From assembly GCF_047948215.1 (NCBI RefSeq), contig NC_134457.1, positions 83,541,398 to 83,605,397 of the forward strand: DNA of 64,000 nucleotides. Direction: 5' to 3'. The notes under the pieces were generated by a model. It was not told the origin of the DNA, searched no databases, and was given only the letters and a program-made list of their open reading frames with translations. The stretch's first letter is position 1, and each line of letters starts with the position of its first letter. Below, one piece after another: positions 36,001-44,194 of this stretch. This DNA comes from Lycorma delicatula. Taxonomy: Eukaryota > Arthropoda > Insecta > Hemiptera > Fulgoridae. Both the position numbers and the translations under genes were made by a program.

Positions 36001-39000
36001 TTAGAGGGTGTGAAAAATAAATAATAGAAAATCCCAGTTTGTTTTGAAATGTTTACTTACATTCCAAGAAAAACAGAAATTGCCTGACTATAAACAGTAC
36101 TTACTGTCATAAAGACATTTGCTAAAAGGTAATAAGAATAGAAATTCGTACTTGCCAGCATTAGTGGAGTATTTTGAAAAATCCTCGTTTTTGGAATATA
36201 CTGTATCCCATCCAGTATTTGCTGTTAAATACTGGATTAAGGGTTAAAAAAACCCATAACTTTTTCTGCTTCCAGTTATCAAAAGGTAATTTTTTTCTTT
36301 CTCTCTCTTTTTAACTTCAGTTGATCTGCATCCTGATTTATCCTATATCATCTCTGTTAGATTTTGCCTCCAATTTCACTCCTTTTCTTATATCTTTACA
36401 CCTCTTAATTTAGATTTTATCAACTCGCCTGATTTTCAACATCCTCCTATAACCACATTTCAAAGGTCTTTACTTTTTCCCTGTTTTTTGTTTCACTGTA
36501 TAAAGTGCTACTCTCCATACAAATATTTGATACTAATCAATTTCTTTTCAGCATATACCAGTTTACTTTTGATGTCTGTATTCCTTTATAATTTACTACT
36601 TAAATAACAAAATTCTGTCACTTTGTTATATTGTGTTCCCTTAATTTAATATTAAATTCTTCATTGTCTTTATTTCTGCGACGTTTTATTTCCAATGCTC
36701 AAAATGTTAAACTGATGGTAATAGCTCTCACAATTATCTGCTGGTCCTTCTTTTTTCTGTTAACAATTGGACACTTGTAAAAATTTAGAAGGTTCTTCAG
36801 TTTGTTAAATTTAATATACTAATGATTAAAGTTTATTCACTCCTATTTATCTCATATGGCATCATGATTCAGATGATACATCATCATTTTCTACTGATTT
36901 ATCTGTATTTAAATCTTTCAGACCTCTTATCAAATTCCGATCATAATATATAGATTTCCATTGAAGTCATCAGTTTCTTTTCCTTCTAATATTTTATCAG
37001 ATTATTTTTGTCCTCTATTCAGTACTTCTTCTATATCTTTCTATGAGCTGTTAACTCTTTTCTCTGTAACAAAGGTATTCTATTAGCACCATTTTGGCTT
37101 CATTTTTTCAAAGCTTTGAATCTATACTAATTAAAATAACTTTTTCCATTTCTTTTAAAAACTGTGCTAATTTTTTTTCATTTGTATTCCAACTCTCGTT
37201 TTGATTTTGTGTTGATTGTTTAAAATTCTCTTTGACCCAAAAATTCTCCTTATCTTTCAATATCCTGTTATATCCCTGTTATATCTGGCTTACAACTTAT
37301 GTTTAATTTCCACATTTTGACCCAAAGAATGTTATTCTTATATTTTCAGATGATCTCCTGTTATCTACAGTCTTCAACCTGAAGGTCCAACTAGGGGACT
37401 ATTTTACATATAGAATATTTTATCCAAGAGGAAGCTACTATATAAATTTATAAAAAGATAAAAAAAGAAGTGAGGAAAAGTATTCCTTCAGAAAATACAG
37501 CTGTAATTTTCCATTGCTTTTAGCCATGCAGTTACTCAAAGCCTAAAATAACAAAATAAAAAAAATAAATAGTTAAAAATAAAAAGGAACAACCTAAACC
37601 TTTTAAGTTTAATTTCAGGCATCTTCACCCATATTTATTGGCACCCTAAACAAGTAAAAAAACGAGCTGCTGTCCTTTCAGGAATTATTTGTTTGTCTGG
37701 CTTATCTGCATATACTTAATCACCAATTGTAGTGTGACTTTCTGCTTCTTGAAATCCTGAGAGGCTTGCCAGATGATTTAGAGGAGCCAATGCTTACCTG
37801 AGGCACATTATTTGTATTGTTGCATTTTAGGTGTATCATCCTTCTTTAGACTACTCCATCATACCTCACATATTTTTACTACCAGTCTGTGACTACTTGT
37901 AGGAATTTCTCCGTATTCATGGACTACCATCATATTAATGACTGTACTTCTAGCCTCCATCTGTGTTGTGGAAAACACAACATACCCTACTGTATGTTGC
38001 TGCAAGCAGCTTTGTTACCTATAGCAAAACAGATTGGGAGCTTAAATGATGATTTATCACTCCTATAGATTGAGAGTCTAGCTAGACTCCCAATCTATGG
38101 GATAGTTTTAAGTGTATTGTAAAATTAACATATATAAGATACTGGAAAAAGAGATATTCTTTTCACTCCTTTTACAGGATTAATCATCAGGTTTTATTAT
38201 ATATTTTTATTTTATTTAAAATTTGAAGTAAACTTAATATTATAACTTTTGTTTTCTATTTTACAATTTAATTTTGCTAACTGCAATAAGAACTTAAAAC
38301 AAAAAAAAATTATTAAATTCTTTTTCTTTTTTTTTTATAGCCGAAAAAATTACAGAAAGCTTGACAGAGCTAGCCAAACAAGTTATTCCTGGTGCAATAG
38401 CACCTGTTGCTGGTATACGTAAAGCAATGGGTATTGTGCCTGAACCGTTACCACCACCAGCTAATTCTTCTAGTAGTAACAGTGCATCAGATTCTGCAGC
38501 GACTCCTAGTTCTCCAATGGATACTTCTCAGGTTTAATTTTTTAATTTTTATTTTTTGTAATCATTATTCTACTTTTTTTATTAAAAAAGAAATAAGAAT
38601 GAATATTGCTTCAAGTATTAAAACTTTATTACTACAAAAGAAAGAAGAGTAAGAACATAAGGAACAGCATCAGGAAAGTTTGCAGTTCTTGGCAGACTTT
38701 TTTTATTACTTATTGATACTTTGGAATATTTGTTTTGCTAATAAATTATTTAATATCTTTAAAAAAACCTTGTTGATTTTTAATAGTAAAAAGAATATAA
38801 ATGGGGTGGAAAATTAAGTGAAGTAAACCTAGTTAAAACTAACGTAAATTATGTGATTATATGAATAAATGTTAGAGCTAATTTTGTTTTATAAAAAAAA
38901 AGAAAATTTAAGATTGAATATTATTTCAATTTTTTACTACAAAAGAATGAAGAAAAGTGTTGTAAAACTTCTAAAGAATCTTGCATTAATCCTCTGCCAT

Positions 39001-42000
39001 TCATTTTTTTTATAGTTTCCAACCCACATCCAGTAGAGTGGTCCTTATTCTTATGGGTGGAAATCTTTCCTCAATTTTTGTTGATCGCATTTCTGTAAAT
39101 TGACACTGTGTGAAAAAATTATTTGTGTAAAACTTCAGAATGATTGTAAGAAGAGAACCTGTGCTGCATTTGAATTGAAATTTAGAAATTCTAAGGATGT
39201 CACGATATCTTCTCGTTATATATGTATATCCACTGTCAAATGTAGAAAAACACTTTTACTTATTAAAAAATTCTAATACAACCCTTATAATCCTGATAAG
39301 GAAATTTCCTTATATATGCATGTATACTATAAAATGAAAATACTACTAATAAAAAATGTAAAATTAATGAATTTAGTTTTCCATCAAATCAGATTTAGTT
39401 GCAATAGGATAACATTTCCAATACTACTCCAGTACTTGAATGATGTATTGTTCACTATTTTCTTCCTTAGTTACTTCTTTCTTTCCTGTTTAGCCTCCGG
39501 TAACTTCCGTTCAGATAATACTTCAGAGGATGAATGAGGATGATATATATGAGTGTAAATGAAGTGTTGTACATTCTCAGTTTGACCATTCCTTAGATGT
39601 GTGGTTAATTGAAACCCAACCACCAAAGAACACCGGTATCCACGATCTAGTATTCATATCCATGTAAAAATAGCTGGCTTTACTAGGATTTGAACGCTGG
39701 AACTCTCGACTTCCAAATCAGCTGATTTGGGAAGACACGTTCACCACTAGACCAACCCGGTGGGTCTCGTCTTTAGTTACTAAATTATTTTACTCTGTCA
39801 CTTTGACCACTTGCTGTACAAGATCATTTACAGTTTTGAAGTTTTTTACAATCTTCAATTCTGTTATGTACGATGATTCTCCCAGGTTAATGGATAACAA
39901 AAAGGAAAGCAATGGGCATTTCAAATTTGTCAAAAAGTTCTTGCTTTCTTTAGAAAAAATGTTTTCTTCCTGCAGTACTTGAGGGATTTGTGGATTGAAC
40001 CATGGTTGAATATGTATATATTAACAATATAAATTTATATTAACAATGAACATACATATATCTTTGATACTACCTAACTTCATGAAAAATATACATTTTT
40101 AATATATAAATATGGATGGTTTTAAAGGTGGATGGTTTTAGCCATCCACCTAGCCTGCCTGGTGTAAAGCTCCAAGCTGCAGAATGATTCCCTTCGGGCC
40201 AATTTCCACCTAGAAAGATGATGATGAGTGCTAAAATTTCTTTATTATCATCTCTTGGATGTTTTTCTTCTAGATTTTTCTGACACATTTTAATATTAAT
40301 TCTACACCCTGCAGTTTTTGATATACATAATGATCATTAATGCTTGATTGAAAATTGGTTGATCTATTTTAGGCCAAGCTTTTGAAAACCATTAAAAATG
40401 ATCATTTTAGGTCTTGAAGATTTTCCTATTTTTTCTTGAAAAACAAATTTCAAAACTCTCGTATGTATGATGATGACAAGGAAAATACAATAGAATCTGC
40501 TCAATGATCTGTTCCGTTAGGATACAAGTTCCCTGGAATCTTCCCATATTGTTAGAAAAGCAAGTAATCACATTAAAAGCAAAAGGCTTGCACAGTTACA
40601 CACTTGCACACTTCCACACTTGCACACTTCTCTTGTGTTGCTTGTTGATATTTTAGGAACTCCTAATCGTTATTCACTTTAGTCATATGTAATTATAACA
40701 AGTAGCCTTTCTACTGAGTTCTTCGCGATAAGTTTGTAACATTTTTCCATGCCAATGGTGTATTGGTTTTTAACCAATAAACTTTGATATATACTGTTGG
40801 AAAGCTTCTCTTAATTTTGTAGTTCACAAACAAAGGTGACTATGCCTAATTGTGCCTAATTGAATCACTAAATTGTAAATATCATGACCTAATGCTTTTC
40901 AGCAACAGCAGTACACTCTGTATTATGATCAATAATTTTACTTATGTTCAAAGTTGCCATGAGTTTCATATTAAAACAATCTGTTTTGTTTCCCTCATCT
41001 TCTTTGGTTTACTTGGGCCTGGATCTTCATTACGGGTGTCAAAATCATCCATCATAGAAACTTTGAATATAATTAAATTTCATGCGTAACTTTCTCTTTC
41101 ATCATTTGTGAAAAAAGTCATCACATGATGTTGATTGAAGCTGCAATATAAAAGAAAAGCAGGTAAGAATCGGAAAAGATTGCTGAATAGAGAATTAATT
41201 TTTATAGCCCCTCTGCCACAGCCCTGTGTTATGACTCAAGACACTATGTTGTGTGATTTTATCGTTAATAAATTGGTTTCCGATATAATATTGAAACATA
41301 TATAGCGGAGCCGTTCTAGCAAGGTGCCTTATCCTCTATTTACAGCTGTACATCTGTTTTCCTCCACAAGTACCTTGCCATAACTACTCTGCTAACATGA
41401 ATGACGTCATCATTATTGTCGGAATTTGTAATTTCATCGTAAAGTATTCACTAATATTTTTGCAGGAAGTGTATATATCTGTAATGGGTATCATCTATAA
41501 TTGTGATATCATTGAAATGTCTAAACTTCAATATGAATGTGGCACAGGTTTCCTTTGTCCAATCCCGAAGTTTTGTACAAATTATTTTTTCACACAGTGT
41601 TGTAATTTACAGTGGTATGATTAGCAAAAGTTTGAATTGAAAAATAAGGACCACCAGTTTAGACCAGTTTAGTCCAGTTTATTCATGGTAAATTCTTTAG
41701 TTCCGTTTCTGTTTGTTTTATAACTTTTTTTCTTTTCTGGCTATTATTCTATTGCTTCTGCAGCTATTTTCAGCTTTATATTTGATTATTTTTTCTTTTC
41801 CTTTATTTTTTATTTTTCTTTCCAGTGTAGCTATAAAGGGAAAGAATAGTGATAGCCAAAAATTTCTGTATATGAGCCATTGGTGTCATTAAATTTTGGG
41901 GGAAGGGTAGTTTTCACCATTTTTAATTTTTGACTTTTTAGTATAGTAGTCATTGAAAATTGAGCTTTGTTACATATTAAGTTATCTCTAATTCCTAAAT

Positions 42001-44194
42001 TTTAAGTCTGCTGGATTTTGGGATGGGACATATTCAACATTATTTCTAAATAGTTTTGCTTTGTCGTCTTGAAAACCTTTCACAAAAAATGTTGAAATTT
42101 GGCTAAATATTTAACACTTTTGGAGAGAATTTTTGTACCCCTTAGACAAGTGGGCATTTTTATTTTTTTTAGCTTTGTTGAATAACATTCCACCAAATTG
42201 GACTCAACTTATTGAAGTAAATAATTACTGCATAAATAAAATTTTAAGCCCCAGAAATCAAGGGGTTGAATGGGACTTAATTAAAGTAGCAATTTTTTTT
42301 AAACTTTAATTTCAAGATTGAAAATCCATCTGTATTTGGATTTTATTTTATTTTTCATTGGTTTGAGTTATAGCTAAATAAAATTTTAATTATTGAAACA
42401 TTTGGATCTTACAAGGGGAGGGCTTATAAGGGGTTGGATTGAATCATAACTTTTTTTTAATTTAGATATATTGATTTATTAAAAATATTAACCTCTGATT
42501 GTAAAAACCTTTTTACGATAAATAATAATTCAATAATAATAATAAAAAAAGAGAAAAAATATCAGAAGTTATTAATAAAATAAAATTTTATCTACTTTAA
42601 ATTTGAAAAAAATGTGTATGTGCAATTTAATAGGCATACAAGGAAGTTATGTGGTTTCCACATCAGATTTTTTTTTGTATTGTTATCAATAATAAAAGTT
42701 GATTTTTTTTACTTTTTTTTTGTTTTTCATAGACTTTATTACATCAATTTTCTCAATATTAAATTCTCTACAAGTTTTGATAATAAAATTTATGCATTTG
42801 TTAGTCATTTAACGAAGTTATACATGTTTTTTGTTTTACATTGGATATGAAAACTACAGAAAATAAAATTCTGTAATCTGTTTTATTTATTTTTTTGTTT
42901 AAAAAACATAAGAAACAATCAAGTTTACCCCTTACATAGTGCGTTAAAAATTTCATAATGATTTCATTTCATCTGAAATCCAGGAAAAATATTTCATTAG
43001 CCGTATCTCAGTAACAAAGCGTTTTTGGACATTTGTTTATATGAACTTTTTCCTTACTTCAAGCTTTAGAATCGGTTCCAAAATTATTTTCCTTTCCTTC
43101 TGTATCACCACGTATATATTGCTAAAGGATACTATTTTAATTTAAAACATTCATTGTGTATATGTTTATAAAAAAATTGAAAGATTTTCTGAAAAAGAAG
43201 AATTTTTCAAAATTTTGTATTAAAAAAAAAACTGTTTAAAGATTAAGGTGAAATATGGGACTGAAAGTCAAACTGTTCGAGTCAACCTGGATGCAAAATT
43301 TAGTCTATTTGGATAGAATTTTATAAGGTTAAAACCATCCTGGAACTGAACTATTATTGAATTGCTGAAGACGTGTGTTTTAGAATTTTCAAAATAGGCA
43401 TATCACAGTAAAAATCAAGTCATAAAAATAAAAATGTTTTTACCTCATTTTAATGATTTTTCCACAATTTCTTTGCTATAAACTTTTGAAAATTAAATAA
43501 TGAAAATTTAATAATAATTCAGTATATTTATTATATAGACTATCATTAAAGATGATTTGTGTGTGTGTGTGTGTGCTGCGTGCATGCTTGCGTCGAAAAA
43601 CTCTTTAAAGTTTATTTTGATTTTTCTAATTTTTTTTTGTAAATGTTAGCCAAAGTTTAAAAAAATATATTTACTTATTATCATACTGATAATTTGAAGT
43701 AGCTTTAATTATGTAAATTGTAAATTTATTTGTTGGAGAAAGTATAAAGTTTTATTCGGAATTATAACATTGAAAATTAAACTTTTAAATTAGTCTGATC
43801 ATCCATGTGAATTATTTTTCTGTGTGAAATTTTCCAAGGAGTTTTCACAAGTTCCTTGCCGCTTCAGATGTTTAATTTTTAACTTAATTTATAAATTTTG
43901 ATTCTTCTGTTTTTGATGTTTATCTTTAAGTATTAAATTGTAATTTATATCCATTTAATATTGTAATTAATTTAATTTTATTTTGATATTCAGAGACAGT
44001 CATCATCTGCTGGGGTATGCCTTGAATCAGGAACTTCAGGTGAAGAGGCAAATAGTAGTAGTCCTGAAGAAGAGAGTGGAGTTGGTGTTGATCTTGAATC
44101 TGAGCTTAGAGAATTCCTTGAAAGTGAACCAGCTCTTACCAACTTCCCATTGCATGATGATAAAACAATTGAAGAAATGCTTTCTGAATCGTGA
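8606..44194 (+). CDS. Brd7-9: BRD7/BRD9-type bromodomain protein (SWI/SNF subunit), 11 visible exons, N-terminus missing
   Basis: Joining 8606-8723, 11756-12015, 14962-15159, 16447-16571, 25122-25236, 27444-27627, 30338-30473, 32344-32603, 35378-35536, 38341-38531 and 43994-44194 gives 1947 nt: 648 codons plus TGA, with every junction GT-AG and in phase. Residues of this partial protein: 1-40 basic linker; about 60-170 bromodomain with FAWPVTD in the ZA loop, Asn140 in YNHPDT (acetyl-lysine contact) and Tyr146; 193-233 acidic linker; 235-470 the conserved DUF3512 part starting near MGFLRQKKDG; then a coiled, Ser/Pro/Glu-rich tail. BRD9 belongs to the ncBAF and BRD7 to the PBAF form of SWI/SNF, reading acetylated histones in the nucleus. 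Insects usually have a single gene for the pair, so I keep a joint name. The start codon exon is not visible. BRD9 of vertebrates has about 100 more residues at the N-terminus. Confidence 0.93.
9001..9122. repeat. (TG)n microsatellite, imperfect towards its 3' end
   Basis: A nearly pure TG run of about 70 bases is followed by interrupted TG with GGG and TGCG variants. It creates long spurious Cys/Val and His/Thr open frames on both strands, which are not genes. Confidence 0.97.
9304..10340 (-). mobile_element. Decayed mariner-type transposon
   Basis: The left end reads GGGTCATTCAATAAATAA, in the style of mariner terminal repeats. The interior, read on the minus strand, keeps the order of short blocks of a mariner transposase gene: an HTH-like region near 10020-10130 (the complement of ATTGTGCACTGTGCTACTAC and neighbours) and central catalytic-region text near 9480-9900. 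There is no long open frame and many indels. The right end could not be located; it may lie anywhere to about 10500. Identification is from general resemblance of the text, so the subfamily is uncertain. Confidence 0.5.
10733..11062 (-). mobile_element. Mariner fragment (3' end of transposase plus terminal repeat)
   Basis: The minus-strand frame at 10811-11062 reads PYSPDLRPTNFNFLPKFKE, the C-terminal mariner block that carries the third catalytic Asp (PYSPDL), followed by LPDNWQ. The left end at 10733 begins ACAAGGGTTGCCCCAAAAAT, matching the style of mariner terminal repeats. No partner repeat is seen to the right, so the 5' two thirds are missing. The subfamily differs from the mariner at 19702. 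Confidence 0.7.
11756..12015 (+). CDS. Brd7-9: BRD7/9 exon, first half of bromodomain
   Basis: The acceptor is AAG at 11753-11755 and the donor GTATGT from 12016. The reading is GREPRLCVQLLRMRQEQK, then SPLQKLLDHLQRLLEKKDPQ (helix Z) and FFAWPVTDQIAPGYS (ZA loop), PMDFSSM, ending NDYI. It provides the start of the four-helix bundle and the shelf that faces acetyl-lysine. Confidence 0.97.
13007..13570 (+). mobile_element. IS630/Tc1-mariner-like element, internally deleted
   Basis: A 5' leader is followed by a transposase N-terminal reading: GDKCTDLVKHKFSEKFPN then VPHRKTV and, after a stop, TLIETFWATGSVARFSQKWK, the helix-turn-helix part. It then jumps to WFQQDGVTVHTG near 13375-13415, the catalytic block with the second Asp. 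The piece between, with the first catalytic Asp, is missing. The same leader and N-terminus recur at 31815-32085, so this is a repeated family in this genome. Element ends were not defined. Confidence 0.75.
13631..13749. repeat. Short tandem duplication with a perfect palindrome
   Basis: The 20-mer beginning ATGGCATATATACAAGATGT occurs at 13631 and again at about 13723. Between them, 13704-13714 and 13720-13730 form a perfect 11-bp inverted repeat (TATGCCATACA) around a 5-base loop. It looks like a local duplication at the downstream edge of the transposon fragment. Confidence 0.75.
14962..15159 (+). CDS. Brd7-9: BRD7/9 exon, second half of bromodomain
   Basis: Acceptor TACTCAG ends at 14961 and donor GTTAGT starts at 15160. 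It reads DDFKLMCGNAMVYNHPDT: the Asn of YNHP is the residue that hydrogen-bonds acetyl-lysine, and the Tyr six residues on corresponds to the BRD9 gatekeeper position. YYKAAKRLLH then closes helix C. All residues expected for binding are present. Confidence 0.97.
15160..16446. other. Intron 3 with a tRNA-like SINE relic
   Basis: Apart from the SINE relic at about 15485-15562 it is AT-rich non-coding sequence with no other recognisable element. Confidence 0.6.
15485..15562 (-). repeat. tRNA-derived SINE head, decayed
   Basis: On the minus strand it reads GCTGGTTTAATGGTAAGAAC, resembling an A box with flanks, and ends with TTAGAGTCCTGGTAAGGG, a degraded B box. The cloverleaf is broken and no CCA or tRNA-gene surroundings exist, so it is a SINE remnant and not a tRNA gene. 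No tail or target duplication was found. Confidence 0.55.
16447..16571 (+). CDS. Brd7-9: BRD7/9 exon, acidic linker
   Basis: Acceptor TTTTTTTTAG ends at 16446; donor GTAAGC starts at 16572. It reads VKDDKDDKDGDRDDAQIPGN, an Asp/Lys-rich linker, then TPLRRGPHFLPE. It ends with two bases of a Glu codon completed by the next exon 8.5 kb away. Linkers at this place vary between species, so identification rests on phase and position. Confidence 0.9.
19702..21017 (-). mobile_element. Complete but inactivated mariner transposon, 1316 bp
   Basis: Both ends carry the terminal repeat AGGTGTGTGAGAAAAGT preceded by two variable bases, and TA dinucleotides flank the element at 19700-19701 and 21018-21019, the target duplication expected for mariner. 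On the minus strand the transposase reads from 20873 down to about 19761: an N-terminal HTH part (FERLKQAYGEYCLSRAQIF), then VITGDESR with the first catalytic Asp, the FHQG/LHHE region and the DFFLFPKL end. Frames are broken several times. The match to the irritans-type mariner style is by motif. Confidence 0.93.
19761..20873 (-). pseudogene. Mariner transposase pseudogene (DD34D type)
   Basis: Three main frame blocks remain: 20873-20628 (N-terminal DNA-binding part), 20596-20291 (MRVLVRSDCRLTIRM to NPEIKWQSKE, including VITGDESR) and 20186-19761. Where the second catalytic Asp block should read HHDNAPCH, one base is missing, so the frame gives LHHECPVSYG. The PYSPD block holding the third Asp sits in another frame just before DFFLFPKL. 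The enzyme would normally cut at the terminal repeats and reinsert at TA; this copy cannot. Confidence 0.88.
24139..24990 (+). mobile_element. IS630/Tc1-like transposase relic directly upstream of a BRD7/9 exon
   Basis: Starting MSFSKDE at 24139, the text follows an insect IS630/Tc1-mariner transposase family: KFCGSGSVHDWKSTG (HTH part), SPRKSFRKL, a broken catalytic centre, WINSQNCQIWSTENPNT near 24615-24660, and GHRLISKGLWSLRSPDL at about 24931-24981 with the last catalytic Asp. Stops interrupt it repeatedly. Terminal repeats were not identified. The last block lies about 140 bp before the next exon, in the same frame. Confidence 0.75.
25122..25236 (+). CDS. Brd7-9: BRD7/9 exon, start of the conserved middle region
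   Basis: Acceptor TATTACAG ends at 25121; donor GTGAGT starts at 25237. It reads SKFDAIPDDLTPEEILEQAQ then KAAQAAADKLSLKKPNTK, an amphipathic helical segment that corresponds to the part before MGYL in BRD9. A transposase relic in the preceding intron is open in the same frame through the acceptor. Confidence 0.93.
25237..27443. other. Intron 5, AT-rich with an unclassified repeat at about 26330-26900
   Basis: The part from about 26330 to 26900 has the even base texture and CC/GG-containing blocks of an old dispersed repeat, unlike the T-rich flanks, but no end structure is visible. The rest shows nothing recognisable. Confidence 0.45.
27444..27627 (+). CDS. Brd7-9: BRD7/9 exon, DUF3512 core
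   Basis: Acceptor TTTTTTTAG ends at 27443; donor GTAAAT starts at 27628. It reads MGFLRQKKDGSTSLAILVPG (BRD9 has MGYLKRNGDGS at this point), then RPVSLGQLVGKLSHGTGQL and GFKEDRRNIAKT (BRD9: GFKDERRNK). These matches fix the gene as BRD7/9 and not another bromodomain family. Confidence 0.97.
29387..29402 (+). promoter_or_regulatory. Histone mRNA-type 3' stem-loop 1
   Basis: GGCCCTTTTCAGGGCC forms a perfect 6-bp stem with a TTTC loop. It is preceded by ACACAAAAAT and followed by ACCACAAGG, which fits the metazoan histone 3' processing consensus (A-rich 5' flank, GGYYYT stem, HHTH loop, ACCA 3' flank) that stem-loop binding protein recognises. No histone reading frame precedes it. Confidence 0.6.
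29450..29465 (+). promoter_or_regulatory. Histone mRNA-type 3' stem-loop 2
   Basis: AGCCCTTCTCAGGGCT has a perfect 6-bp stem and a TCTC loop, followed by ACCCTAAGG. It lies 63 bp after the first in a diverged tandem copy (about 29387-29449 and 29450-29512). Compensating changes on both stem sides (G-C to A-T at the base) keep the pairing. Confidence 0.5.
30338..30473 (+). CDS. Brd7-9: BRD7/9 exon, DUF3512 middle
   Basis: Acceptor TTTTTTCCAG ends at 30337; donor GTATGG starts at 30474. It reads VKPLYYGAFGSYAPSYDSTF, then TKEESDLVFQTYGDEAAVQY. The YGDEAAVQYA text matches the YGDETGVQCA block of human BRD9. The split Ser codon is completed by the next exon. Confidence 0.96.
30890..31530 (-). 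mobile_element. Non-LTR reverse transcriptase relic, antisense
   Basis: On the minus strand, near 31448-31500, it reads KKGEKTDPNNYRGISLL, the conserved RT block between fingers and palm, preceded by WMTALIHPLH. Near 30945-30968 it reads FIDDLAML, the catalytic Asp-Asp block with Ile in the variable place, followed by ANDIDEI. Text between is broken by stops and indels. The style is that of RTE/CR1-like insect LINEs; the exact clade is open. Confidence 0.72.
31815..32085 (+). mobile_element. 5' fragment of the same IS630/Tc1-like family as at 13007
   Basis: The leader (TTTAGAATTA-type start, TTGCTCAGTAATAAACCAA at about 31887-31905) and the transposase start (CIFLVEHVFYKGDKYTDLVK, then HKFSEKFPN) match the copy in intron 2 almost block for block, in the same orientation. 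It stops at KFPN, where the other copy continues, and an alternating TGTGCA tract follows. Truncated and dead. Confidence 0.8.
32344..32603 (+). CDS. Brd7-9: BRD7/9 exon, DUF3512 end with coiled segment
   Basis: Acceptor TTTGTTTCAG ends at 32343; donor GTAAAT starts at 32604. It reads ILNFAKDCDYTLTMVDNLLD, LLTGGDHRKTKKVLEERKKF (human BRD9 has DQITGGDHSRT), and VKIDVSQLKTLADLGIETSF, matching the VDISMLSSLG block. The charged REEEERVKQLMES stretch is likely helical. Confidence 0.96.
32604..35377. other. Intron 8 with a terminal-inverted-repeat element
   Basis: Most of the first 1.9 kb is the non-autonomous element at 32834-34537. Region 34540-35377 is AT-rich; 35010-35140 is slightly richer in GC but not recognisable. 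Confidence 0.55.
32834..34537. mobile_element. Non-autonomous terminal-inverted-repeat element, about 1.7 kb, with internal tandem units
   Basis: The left end AAAAGTTATATAGTGCTGAT and following bases (GTGTG, then GGGGGTG at 32869-32875) mirror the complement of 34481-34537 (AACTTTT, ATCAGGAA-type block, CACACGCG-type block, CACCCCC). The match runs for about 50 bp with small gaps. The inside has no coding frame. Near the right end, about 265-bp units repeat: TTGCAATA at 33976 and 34241 each lead into a block ending GTTGAAAACTA, with a half-unit at about 34105 and 34365. DNA-transposon type cannot be told without a partner element. Confidence 0.55.
35378..35536 (+). CDS. Brd7-9: BRD7/9 exon, coiled-coil-like segment
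   Basis: Acceptor TTTTTGCAG ends at 35377; donor GTATGT starts at 35537. It reads ERAWKEENMMQECLDQTTVL, LEKLQQVQNDRLSAPPPPHL, SNVMPPSDTEMHL. It parallels the human segment LNLDETTKLLQDLHEAQAER, a short helix that precedes the Ser/Pro-rich tail. Confidence 0.95.
35537..38340. other. Intron 9, with a pyrimidine-biased block and a 34-bp palindrome
   Basis: From about 36290 to 37400 the + strand is T/C-rich with few G, unlike the A+T-balanced surroundings, which may mark an old antisense transposon, but no protein could be read. The palindrome at 38065-38098 is listed separately. No gene seen. Confidence 0.5.
38065..38098. repeat. 34-bp near-perfect palindrome
   Basis: The halves 38065-38081 and 38082-38098 are reverse complements with one mismatch and no loop; the core GAGTCTAGCTAGACTC (38074-38089) is perfect. 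AGATTGGGAG at about 38031-38040 is a further copy of the outer part in the same orientation as the complement of 38086-38095. Confidence 0.85.
38341..38531 (+). CDS. Brd7-9: BRD7/9 exon, Pro/Ser-rich tail
   Basis: The acceptor follows a long T tract (TTTTTTTTATAG ending at 38340); donor GTTTAA starts at 38532, a weak donor at position 5. It reads AEKITESLTELAKQVIPGAI, APVAGIRKAMGIVPEPLPPP, then Ser/Asn/Ala-rich text ending SPMDTSQ. Because the donor is weak, alternative use of this exon end is possible. Confidence 0.92.
39476..39772 (-). mobile_element. tRNA-derived SINE, 297 bp, with 9-bp target duplications
   Basis: Read on the minus strand it starts at 39772 with GACGAGACCCACC, followed by GGTTGGTCTAGTGGTGAACG (A-box-like part of a tRNA) and GCGTTCAAATCCTAG (B-box-like). 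The body carries TGGATACCGGTGTTCTTTGG and ends near 39493 in a short A/G-rich tail. The flanks TTAGTTACT at 39467-39475 and 39773-39781 are identical, as left by LINE-type insertion. It would be transcribed by RNA polymerase III from the internal boxes. Confidence 0.88.
40127..40150. repeat. Perfect 9-bp hairpin
   Basis: GGTGGATGG (40127-40135) and CCATCCACC (40142-40150) pair around TTTTAG. It is short and may be chance or the end of a small element. Confidence 0.6.
42360..42500 (+). repeat. Fragment of the dispersed repeat also present at 57580-57910
   Basis: Blocks such as CATTTGGATCTTACAAGGGG and ATATTGATTTATTA followed by TAACCTCTG occur in the same order as in the copies around 57590-57720 and, inverted, 57830-57910. 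The tRNA-like B box seen in those copies is degraded here. Confidence 0.6.
43994..44194 (+). CDS. Brd7-9: BRD7/9 terminal coding exon
   Basis: Acceptor GATATTCAG ends at 43993. It reads RQSSSAGVCLESGTSGEEAN, then SPEEESGVGVDLESELREFL, ESEPALTNFPLHDDKTIEEM and LSES before TGA at 44192-44194. The acidic, Ser-rich end with a final short amphipathic helix (TIEEMLSES) is typical of insect BRD7/9 C-termini. An AATAAA follows at 44196-44201. Confidence 0.95.
   Translation, partial: RQSSSAGVCLESGTSGEEANSSSPEEESGVGVDLESELREFLESEPALTNFPLHDDKTIEEMLSES

Larger units (their letters stand above)
38532..43993. other. Intron 10 (5.5 kb) with a SINE and old repeats
   Basis: It holds the SINE at 39476-39772, a 9-bp hairpin at 40127-40150, a short CACTTGCACA tandem at about 40590-40630, a fragment at about 42360-42500 related to the repeat around 57580-57910, and a (GT)n tract at 43559-43575. 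Parts at 41830-42350 and 42900-43450 have the texture of old dispersed repeats without visible ends. No gene seen. Confidence 0.6.
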
